DNA of 6,198 bases from Candidatus Zixiibacteriota bacterium. GTDB taxonomy: Bacteria; Zixibacteria; MSB-5A5; JAABVY01; JAHJOQ01. Each line of letters starts with the position of its first letter. Position 1 is the stretch's first letter. This document shows positions 1 through 4,677 of the stretch, piece by piece. Where the stretch lies: assembly GCA_024275215.1 (NCBI GenBank), contig JAJRZO010000392.1, positions 1-6,198 on the forward strand, given 5' to 3'. Below the pieces are notes generated by a model that was given only the letters and a program-made list of their open reading frames with translations, was not told the DNA's origin and did not search any database. The position numbers and the translations under genes were made by a program.

Positions 1-173
1 AAATCCTGATCGCACCGGGTTATTTCCACAGGGACTGCGACAGTATGACCTGGATTAGTTTCAGGGGAATTCTGTATACTTATCTCATAAGTTGCCCATT
101 GTGGATCTGCGAATGTCAACGCAGCAACAAACATAATCGCTCCAGCCAAGGCAAATACTATTGAACTCTTCAT
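1..173 (-). CDS. Secreted protein, 5' end only (possible cohesin-like domain)
   Basis: Only the first 57 codons lie in the window; the gene continues past position 1. The start ATG (171-173) follows a strong Shine-Dalgarno GGGAGG (180-185) at a spacing of 6 nt. Residues 1-22 form a typical Sec signal peptide: M-K, then a long hydrophobic core, ending LTFA before D23. The mature start reads YEISIQNSPETNPGHTVAVP and then VEIT. The pattern of a beta strand, a PG turn and a TVxVPV strand resembles the first strands of cohesin-like or other extracellular beta-sandwich domains common in FCB-group bacteria. That match is from memory of the family pattern and rests on few residues. The gene has its own promoter (325-352) and a long leader, so it is probably not part of the ABC operon upstream on the same strand. 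Function unknown. Confidence 0.75.
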   Translation of the reverse strand, partial: MKSSIVFALAGAIMFVAALTFADPQWATYEISIQNSPETNPGHTVAVPVEITRCDQD

Positions 174-318
174 TATGATCCTCCCGAAGAGTTTGATTTC
201 GGAATAAATATATTCTCAAGAACAAGCGAGACCTTTTGATCGACAGTGAAACAGGCCGGCTGTCACCTCACCCAGAACAGCACTATCTTTTTCAAGTCCC
301 GTAACAACACGTCGGTAC
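174..318 (-). promoter_or_regulatory. Structured 5' leader of the secreted protein gene
   Basis: This is the predicted untranslated leader between the start site near 318 and the ATG at 173. It contains three small hairpins. The one at 246-266 pairs GTGA with TCAC and CAG with CTG around CCGGC, with a 2-nt bulge. The one at about 201-215 pairs GAATA with TATTC. The last, at 184-202, pairs CCGAA with TTCGG, and its 3' arm overlaps the first two G of the Shine-Dalgarno sequence. No known riboswitch consensus was recognised. The leader role depends on the promoter call being right. Confidence 0.3.
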
Positions 319-324
319 CGCTCT

Positions 325-352
325 ATAATAACCGAAATCCCAATATTGTCAA
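325..352 (-). promoter_or_regulatory. Sigma70-type promoter for the secreted protein gene at 1-173
   Basis: On the minus strand a perfect -35 TTGACA (352 to 347) is followed after 16 nt by TATTAT (330 to 325). A 17-nt spacing to ATTATA is also possible. Transcription would start near 318, giving a leader of about 145 nt. The promoter lies between the end of the ABC permease and the secreted protein gene, on the same strand as both. Confidence 0.6.
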
Positions 353-397
353 GGTCGAAAGATGAACAGAACAGCTCGCTGAAATAGCTAACACATT

Positions 398-415
398 GAA
401 CGACAATGAGGTCGT
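398..415 (-). terminator. Weak inverted repeat after the ABC operon
   Basis: AACGAC and GTCGTT form a perfect 6-bp inverted repeat around a 6-nt loop, starting 10 nt after the permease stop codon. No U-run follows on either strand, so at best it is a weak terminator or an RNA 3'-end-protecting hairpin. It is listed because nothing else near the operon end looks like a terminator. Confidence 0.2.
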
Positions 416-424
416 TGCAGGCAG

Positions 425-2053
425 CTAATCGGAATATCTCAGATGAATCGCCTTAATCCTGATCTTTCTCCTGCAGAATAGCGCCGAAATCCAGTTCAGG
501 ATCAGCAACACTGTAAATATTGTTGGTACAGCGATGAATGGATTGCTTCTGGAAACCAGGAACATGAGCAAAATAGCAGAGATTATGAACACAGGCATCA
601 CGAATAACATCATCACAAAGAGAGAACTTTGCTGACCTTTCTTCGGAGGAATCGAAAACGGGACTTTGCCTAAGAATGCGTAAGTTATTCTCAACAGGAT
701 CGCTACTAATAAATACAAGATCGTAGTAAAAAGCAGAGAATGAACAAAACTACCGTAAAAGAAACCGAGAACAATTGCGTAAATTATCGCATACGGAATC
801 ACAAATGCAAAATGCACGAATTTCAGACCGGCGAGAACAATATCTGCAAGATTCGCCGGAGTAGCAAAAAACACCCATGACGCCTTATAAGAAGTTGAAT
901 AGATCAGGCTTGCGAGAATCATAATGGGAAGAATACCAAGAGGTATGAAGATCATGAATGCGCCTGAATCGTTGAACGAACCCGCAAAAGGATCCACAAT
1001 GCCTTCGGAACCTGCAAGAAAGAAATACATAGCTGAAAGGGGTAACAGAGAAAGTACGGTCATCTTGAACTTATTGTCATACTTGAAATGCGACCATATC
1101 AAACGGAATACGCATAAATCTTCAGGCTTGAGCCATCTTCTCCATGCCCCTGACCCTCCAACAGGAGCCGATTGGCCTCGCGATTTGGTCTGTGAAGAGA
1201 CTGAAACCGAGCGGGACAATGAGGCGGCATAGCTGACAGACAGGTATTTCGCTCCAATCAGGACAGCCAGAACCGTTCCGACAATTCCAAGCATTGCTGA
1301 CCATACCCAGTTTCCCGATTCGACCGCGCCTGCTATCCCCATTAGCGAAGCATACCATGCCGGGGGTAGAATGAACACCCACCACTGTGTCAACTCACCG
1401 ACAGACAAAACGCTCTTGCCGAACACTCTGCTTGTAATCATGTATCCGAACCAGACTGTAAATCCAAGAAGCATCTGTGCATAGGATAGCACCGCGGAAA
1501 GCCTCTCGGCTGAAATCAGTTTTAGGAGAGTCGAATAGACCAGTGCTATAATCATCGAGACAGTGATTCCGGCAAACATCTCTGCAATGAAAAACATAAG
1601 AGTTGCAATTGTTTCTCCTGTTCTCGCGGCAAGTGTTACAGTTGGGATTATTATCAGAGACAGTGTAATTGCTGCGGAGTAAATCAGCAGATTCGCCATC
1701 TTTGAATAGAAAACTGTCCTCGAGCTGATTGGCAGCGGAGAGAGTATTTCGAAATCATCAGGAGAGAGTATGATCGAGCCAAATTCGATCAGTATGTTCA
1801 GGGCGACAAAAGCCATGACAACTGCAGTTATAATCAATGTCCCGGTAAAGATAGAGGGGATCATGTATATACTGACTGACAGGCCGATACTGACCATGAA
1901 ATAAAACATCAGTACGCCAAAGACCTGCGGAATTCTGCTTGATGAACTCCCATATTGCATGCCCTGCGATGATCTGATATCGAGCTTCAGAGAGGTTTTC
2001 AGAAGCTGCCTGAATTGATGATAGTCGAATTGTTCTTTTCGCCGCTGTGACAT
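425..2053 (-). CDS. ABC exporter permease subunit, polytopic membrane protein
   Basis: A 542-residue integral membrane protein, probably the membrane subunit of an ABC exporter, pairing with the ATPase encoded just upstream. Residues 1-42 are polar and likely cytoplasmic. About 12 hydrophobic segments follow (roughly 43-63, 67-92, 118-140, 148-174, 186-206, 224-242, 250-272, 331-346, 366-386, 404-432, 434-456, 477-500, 507-526; some are borderline), with a polar, Ser-rich loop at about 278-327. The motif DDFEILSPLPISSR (99-112) and a second, degenerate copy around KASWVFFATPA (390-400) resemble the 'D..L..LPIS' elements of large ABC-2-like exporters and suggest two related halves. The start ATG is 8 nt after the ATPase stop and lacks a clear Shine-Dalgarno, so translational coupling is likely. 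The stop is TAG. The substrate cannot be read from the sequence. Confidence 0.88.
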   Translation of the reverse strand: MSQRRKEQFDYHQFRQLLKTSLKLDIRSSQGMQYGSSSSRIPQVFGVLMFYFMVSIGLSVSIYMIPSIFTGTLIITAVVMAFVALNILIEFGSIILSPDDFEILSPLPISSRTVFYSKMANLLIYSAAITLSLIIIPTVTLAARTGETIATLMFFIAEMFAGITVSMIIALVYSTLLKLISAERLSAVLSYAQMLLGFTVWFGYMITSRVFGKSVLSVGELTQWWVFILPPAWYASLMGIAGAVESGNWVWSAMLGIVGTVLAVLIGAKYLSVSYAASLSRSVSVSSQTKSRGQSAPVGGSGAWRRWLKPEDLCVFRLIWSHFKYDNKFKMTVLSLLPLSAMYFFLAGSEGIVDPFAGSFNDSGAFMIFIPLGILPIMILASLIYSTSYKASWVFFATPANLADIVLAGLKFVHFAFVIPYAIIYAIVLGFFYGSFVHSLLFTTILYLLVAILLRITYAFLGKVPFSIPPKKGQQSSLFVMMLFVMPVFIISAILLMFLVSRSNPFIAVPTIFTVLLILNWISALFCRRKIRIKAIHLRYSD

Positions 2054-2061
2054 ATTGTTGC

Positions 2062-2823
2062 TTATTCCAGAGCATCTATTATATCGCTGGCACGGTGCTC
2101 GACATCGGTTACGCCTGTCAGTTTTGAAAACGATTTTACAAGTGTTGTTTCACCCGCGTGTGCGAGTATTTCATCGATCGTGCCGCAGGCGAGTTTTTCT
2201 CCCTTGTGGATTATCAGGAGTCGTTTGCAGAGTTTCTCTACGACTTCGAGAATATGGGAACTGAATATGACAGTCTTTCCTCCGGCGACAAGTTGCCAGA
2301 TCAGTTGTTTGAAAACAGCCGCACTGTTGGAGTCGAGACCAGTGAACGGTTCATCCATTATGATCAGATCAGGGTTGTGGATCAGCGCGGAAGTCAGCAG
2401 GATTTTCTGTTTCATTCCCTTGGAATAGCCTGTCATTCTTCTGTCGATGGCATCTTCGAGATCGAGTGATTTCATCAGTTTTTCGATCTGAGATGTAATC
2501 CGTTTCTGCGGGAGATGATGAAGGTTGCCGACAAGCTCAAGGTATTCTCGTGCAGTCAGGTTCTCATAGAGCGCGCAGTTTTCAGGAACATAGCCGATTC
2601 TTTTCTTTACTTCGACAGGATTTTCAGCGACGCTGTAGCCATTGACATGAACATCGCCGTCAGTAGGATCAAGCATGCCGACAATCATCTTGATAGTTGT
2701 GGTCTTTCCGGCGCCATTAGGACCGACAAGCCCGAACAGTTCCCCTTTGTCTACAGTGAAACTCAGGTTCCTGACTGCCTGAAGCTTTCCAAAATGTTTT
2801 GTTAATCTTTCAACTTTCAGCAT
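2062..2823 (-). CDS. ABC transporter ATP-binding protein
   Basis: A 253-residue ATPase of the ABC-2 exporter type that would power the permease encoded next. Numbered from the chosen ATG, it has Walker A GPNGAGKT (34-41), a Q-loop region GYVPENCALY with Glu in place of the usual Gln, a signature YSKGMKQK (133-140, replacing LSGGQ, as is usual in this subfamily), Walker B LIIMDEP (153-159), a D-loop TGLD, and the H-loop His in FSSHILEVVE (190). The C-terminal tail after LACGTIDEI is short. I chose the ATG at 2821-2823 because the protein then begins MLKVERLTKHFG, as family members do. An in-frame TTG at 2833-2835 would add only MDLC and has no ribosome binding site. The stop TAA lies 8 nt before the permease start, so the two form an operon. 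Confidence 0.93.
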   Translation of the reverse strand: MLKVERLTKHFGKLQAVRNLSFTVDKGELFGLVGPNGAGKTTTIKMIVGMLDPTDGDVHVNGYSVAENPVEVKKRIGYVPENCALYENLTAREYLELVGNLHHLPQKRITSQIEKLMKSLDLEDAIDRRMTGYSKGMKQKILLTSALIHNPDLIIMDEPFTGLDSNSAAVFKQLIWQLVAGGKTVIFSSHILEVVEKLCKRLLIIHKGEKLACGTIDEILAHAGETTLVKSFSKLTGVTDVEHRASDIIDALE

Positions 2824-2862
2824 ACACAAATCCAATACAGTTAAGATTGCAGATCATTTACG

Positions 2863-2890
2863 AAAATAAGTTGATTTACTCGATTGACAA
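2863..2890 (-). promoter_or_regulatory. Predicted promoter of the ABC exporter operon
   Basis: On the minus strand TTGTCA (2890 to 2885, 5 of 6 to consensus) is followed after 16 nt by TATTTT (2868 to 2863, 4 of 6). The start site would be near 2856, giving a leader of about 33 nt before the ATPase ATG. Its -35 box overlaps the -35 box of the divergent barrel gene promoter. Confidence 0.45.
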
Positions 2891-2912
2891 AGTGGATTCT
2901 TTCCATTATTGA
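2884..2912 (+). promoter_or_regulatory. Predicted promoter of the DUF3078-like gene
   Basis: A perfect -35 TTGACA (2884-2889) is followed after 17 nt by TATTGA (2907-2912), a weak -10 (3 of 6). A CATTAT at 2904-2909 matches better but has only 14-nt spacing. The start site would be near 2919, giving a leader of about 84 nt. The weak -10 suggests modest or activator-assisted expression; this is inference. Confidence 0.4.
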
Positions 2913-2927
2913 TGGCATTCAAAAAAT

Positions 2928-2961
2928 TGCGGAACCTGCAATTGTCCGCAGGGGTTGCAGG
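2928..2961 (+). promoter_or_regulatory. Leader pseudoknot or alternative hairpins upstream of the DUF3078-like gene
   Basis: Two perfect stems interlock. TGCGGA (2928-2933) pairs with TCCGCA (2945-2950). CCTGCAA (2935-2941), inside that loop, pairs with TTGCAGG (2955-2961). The topology is an H-type pseudoknot with stems of 6 and 7 bp and connecting loops of 1, 3 and 4 nt; alternatively the stems form one at a time. The element starts about 9 nt after the predicted start site and ends 28 nt before the Shine-Dalgarno. It matches no riboswitch consensus I recognise. Confidence 0.35.
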
Positions 2962-3002
2962 ATGACAGATGGAAAACAAAACCAACCACGGAGGAAACAT
3001 CA

Positions 3003-3908
3003 ATGAAATCACTGTTCACCCTGACCCTGACTCTACTGCTGATAACTGCTGTTTCAGGGATGGCTGAAACTGTCGATTCGACAGGCTGGCAGAAAACATT
3101 CGACATGAATTTTAATGTAACTCAAAACAACTATTCCGACAACTGGTCAGGTGGTGAAGCCGGCAATGTATCGTGGGTAGCTACCGCAAACGGTCTTTTT
3201 GAAAGACAGTTTTCACCCAGATTAAATTCGCGAAACACAATCAAACTCGCGTTCGGACAGACTCACACGCAGGATAAAGATACAAAGCAATGGGCCAGGC
3301 CTGAGAAATCTACAGACAAGATAGATCTGGAATCACTGCTGAGAATGACTTTGAACTATTATATCGATCCGTATGCAGCTGTCAGATTCGAATCTCAGTT
3401 TCTGGATGCCTCTGTTGAGCAGAAGAAGAGATATGTGAATCCTGTTTTGTTAACATTCTCTGCCGGTGCGGCGCGAACAATCTGGAGCAGACCTGAAAAG
3501 GATCAGTTGATTTCTCGCTTTGGTCTGGCAGTCAGAGAGAATATCATGCGCGATGTCACGTTTGACACCGCAGGCGTTGTCCTTGGAACGGAAACGAATA
3601 CTGTGACCGATGGCGGTCTCGAATGGGTCACTGACTTCAATATCGTCGTGAACGAACGTGTAGGGATTATCTCTAAACTTTCGACATTCAAAGCTCTGTT
3701 CAACTCCAGTAAAGATGACCTGAAGGGTACACCTCAGGAAGATTACTGGAAAGCTGTCGATGTCAATTTCGAGAACACTGTCTCGGTTGCAGTTGCGAAA
3801 TATCTCCAGGTACAGTTGTACACGCAGTTGCTGTATGACAAAGAAATTGATCTTGCGGGAAGATTCAAAGAGACTCTGTCACTTGGTTTGACTTACAAGA
3901 TGTTTTAG
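3003..3908 (+). CDS. DUF3078-like outer-membrane beta-barrel protein
   Basis: A 301-residue exported protein, probably an outer-membrane barrel. Residues 1-21 are a Sec signal peptide (MK, a Leu/Thr-rich core, then SGMA before E22). The mature N-terminus carries W29 and the segment FNVTQNNYSDNWSGGE (37-52), matching the 'W..G...nftQ...sNWa.GGe' pattern of DUF3078 proteins. Alternating hydrophobic and polar strands follow, for example around 110-135, 150-180 and 255-280, and the chain ends LSLGLTYKMF, with the terminal Phe typical of BAM-assembled barrels. The ATG at 3003 is preceded by GGAGG (2990-2994) at 8 nt. An in-frame TTG at 2955 would add 16 polar residues ahead of the signal peptide and has no ribosome binding site, so it is rejected. 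The gene is divergent from the ABC exporter operon. The family has no settled function; a link to the exporter is only suggested by position. Confidence 0.85.
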   Translation: MKSLFTLTLTLLLITAVSGMAETVDSTGWQKTFDMNFNVTQNNYSDNWSGGEAGNVSWVATANGLFERQFSPRLNSRNTIKLAFGQTHTQDKDTKQWARPEKSTDKIDLESLLRMTLNYYIDPYAAVRFESQFLDASVEQKKRYVNPVLLTFSAGAARTIWSRPEKDQLISRFGLAVRENIMRDVTFDTAGVVLGTETNTVTDGGLEWVTDFNIVVNERVGIISKLSTFKALFNSSKDDLKGTPQEDYWKAVDVNFENTVSVAVAKYLQVQLYTQLLYDKEIDLAGRFKETLSLGLTYKMF

Positions 3909-3932
3909 GGGACTATCCCTGAAAGACAAGAT

Positions 3933-3955
3933 ATCAAGCGGGCAGGCCGCTTGAT
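3933..3955 (+). other. 3' UTR hairpin after the DUF3078-like gene
   Basis: ATCAAGCGG and CCGCTTGAT form a perfect 9-bp stem with a 5-nt loop, beginning 24 nt after the stop codon. There is no U-run after it, so it is not a classical intrinsic terminator by itself. It may protect the mRNA 3' end or act together with the stronger hairpin at 3990-4022. Confidence 0.4.
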
Positions 3956-3989
3956 CAACAATTCAGAGATCGCCCAATAGATCAAACAA

Positions 3990-4022
3990 AAACGGCTTTT
4001 CCTGATTCAGGAAAAGCCGTTT
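3990..4022. terminator. Bidirectional intrinsic terminator between convergent genes
   Basis: A perfect 15-bp inverted repeat (AAACGGCTTTTCCTG and its complement) encloses a 3-nt loop. On the minus strand it is followed by a U-rich tract (stem-ending TTT, then TTGTTTG), making a strong terminator 20 nt after the selenoprotein gene. On the plus strand the tail is TTTGATTTG, a weaker but plausible end for the barrel gene. Confidence 0.85.
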
Positions 4023-4042
4023 GATTTGTGAAAAACTGTTTG

Positions 4043-4384
4043 TCAACTGGCAGGATTGTCGTCACAACTGCAACCGGCGCAACCTGCACCGGGTTCACCT
4101 ATGCTGACGACATACCCGCTCTGACCGTAGTCATTCGTGATATAGTCGACTTTGATATCGCCAAGCTTCGAAAGTTCACCGTGCAGGCGAGGATCGATAT
4201 ATGCCGTAATACCGTTAGCGTCGAGCTTTTCGAGATTTTCAACTGACTCATCCAGAGTCATTCCCACTTGGGGGCCGCTTCAGCCGGCGCCCGCAAAATA
4301 CAATATGAGATTCTTGTTCTTAGCCATATCTGAAGCGAGAACTTTCGTAAGTTCAGCGCTTGCGCTGTCAGTAACTCTCAACAT
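4043..4384 (-). CDS. HesB/IscA-like selenoprotein with in-frame UGA (Sec35)
   Basis: Read with TGA at 4280-4282 as selenocysteine, the frame gives 113 residues. It starts at ATG 4382-4384 behind an AGGTGGAG Shine-Dalgarno and ends at a second TGA (4043-4045). Residues 2-30 (LRVTDSASAELTKVLASDMA, then KNKNLILYF) match the helix and strand that open A-type Fe-S carrier proteins. Residues 32-45 read GAGUSGPQVGMTLD, placing Sec where IscA-type proteins have their first metal-binding Cys (GCSG) and where HesB-like selenoproteins have GxGUxGP. The end, GCAGCSC (C102, C105, C107), corresponds to the IscA CGC pair plus one extra Cys. Likely roles are Fe-S or metal binding, or a redox function using Sec; the exact activity of the HesB-like selenoprotein family is not established. 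Codons before and after the TGA are continuous and conserved in pattern, arguing against a pseudogene. A SECIS-like hairpin follows the UGA. A standard gene caller would start at GTG 4265-4267 and lose the first 39 residues. Confidence 0.87.
4244..4260 (-). promoter_or_regulatory. Bacterial SECIS-like hairpin of the selenoprotein mRNA
   Basis: On the coding strand TGACTC and GAGTCA form a perfect 6-bp stem with the 5-nt loop UGGAU. The stem starts 19 nt and the loop 25 nt after the UGA. Known bacterial SECIS elements are short hairpins within the coding region, with the apical loop about 16-37 nt after the UGA and a G in the first two loop positions; this one has G at position two. It would bind SelB to recruit Sec-tRNA. 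It lies wholly within codons for M-T-L-D-E-S. Confidence 0.65.
4280..4282 (-). other. In-frame UGA read as selenocysteine
   Basis: This is the codon for residue 35 of the HesB-like selenoprotein, flanked by GCC GGC before and AGC GGC CCC after. Thirty-four sense codons with a proper ribosome binding site precede it and 78 sense codons follow in the same frame. Reading it as Sec restores the G-[C/U]-S-G motif of the family. Confidence 0.85.
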
Positions 4385-4434
4385 CAACTCCACCTTTCAA
4401 AATACAGTCCGCAGAATACCTGCTTTACTTAATA

Positions 4435-4462
4435 AATATAACCAATTAACACGGTTTTTCAA
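4435..4462 (-). promoter_or_regulatory. Sigma70-type promoter of the selenoprotein gene
   Basis: On the minus strand TTGAAA (4462 to 4457, 5 of 6) is followed after 16 nt by TATATT (4440 to 4435, 5 of 6). The start site would be near 4428, giving a leader of about 44 nt that contains a small GCAG/CTGC hairpin before the Shine-Dalgarno. The gene therefore appears to be transcribed alone, ending at the terminator 3990-4022. Confidence 0.55.
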
Positions 4463-4508
4463 GTTTTGTTCGTAAGAAATGTAGCAAGTTCGCGAGATTT
4501 TCCAAAAC

Positions 4509-4538
4509 GACTTACCGCAAGTCATAGCAATGACTTAC
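4509..4538. repeat. Direct and inverted repeat cluster in the divergent intergenic region
   Basis: GACTTAC occurs twice in direct orientation (4509-4515 and 4532-4538), 23 bp apart. Between them AAGTCAT (4519-4525) is inverted relative to both copies and forms a perfect 7-bp palindrome with ATGACTT (4530-4536) across a 4-bp centre. A shorter alternative pairs GACTT (4509-4513) with AAGTC (4519-4523). The cluster sits about 50 bp upstream of the selenoprotein promoter -35 and about 140 bp before the phosphoesterase gene, so it could be a regulator binding site; no regulator is identified. Confidence 0.4.
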
Positions 4539-4608
4539 ATGCTGTCAGGGCGGGGCTGATGATTTGTCTGGCCGATCTCGTATTTCTGTTTCACGGCTGT
4601 AATAAGGC

Positions 4609-4638
4609 TTGTCGCTTGCTAAATGCAGCATGTATTTT
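4609..4638 (+). promoter_or_regulatory. Weak candidate promoter for the phosphoesterase gene
   Basis: TTGTCG (4609-4614, 4 of 6) and TATTTT (4633-4638, 4 of 6) are separated by 18 nt, which would start transcription near 4645, about 33 nt before the ATG. The region is AT-rich and other -10-like strings occur (TAATAT at 4659-4664, too close to the start codon), so this is only the best of several poor options. Confidence 0.2.
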
Positions 4639-4677
4639 GTAAATTCAACAAATAAAAATAATATCTGGAGCCATACA

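Noticed and set aside
216..427. Minus-strand open frame of about 70 codons after the permease, with protein-like composition
   Set aside because: It has no usable start codon or ribosome binding site and overlaps a strong promoter (325-352) on the same strand; it is treated as leader and promoter DNA.
240..428. Plus-strand frame with one internal TGA that ends in a protein-like stretch (TEQLAEIANTLNDNEVVAGS)
   Set aside because: It could be another Sec-type or broken gene, but there is no start codon, no ribosome binding site, no recognised motif and only 20 residues after the TGA, and it is antisense to a good promoter.
2055..2805. Several plus-strand open frames opposite the ABC ATPase
   Set aside because: They are shadows of the ATPase, whose Walker A, signature and Walker B motifs are unmistakable on the minus strand.
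2955..3002. N-terminal extension of the DUF3078-like protein from TTG 2955
   Set aside because: It would put 16 polar residues before the signal peptide and overlaps the leader stem; the ATG at 3003 has a perfect GGAGG.
4043..4267. A separate 74-residue protein starting at GTG 4265-4267
   Set aside because: It lacks a ribosome binding site and lacks the N-terminal half of the fold. The same frame continues upstream through one TGA to a well-placed ATG with a Shine-Dalgarno, so it is the C-terminal part of the selenoprotein.
4263..4272. CCC-AAGU-GGG hairpin as the SECIS element
   Set aside because: Its stem is only 3 bp and its loop starts about 10 nt after the UGA, too close for known bacterial SECIS elements; the 4244-4260 hairpin fits better.
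4280..4282. Pseudogene or alternative genetic code (UGA as Gly or Trp) as the explanation for the in-frame TGA
   Set aside because: No other gene in the window contains an internal TGA, the frame is intact on both sides, and the position is the known Cys/Sec site; it cannot be fully excluded without the rest of the genome.
4152..4475. Plus-strand 107-residue open frame
   Set aside because: It runs antisense through the selenoprotein gene and its promoter and shows no domain pattern.
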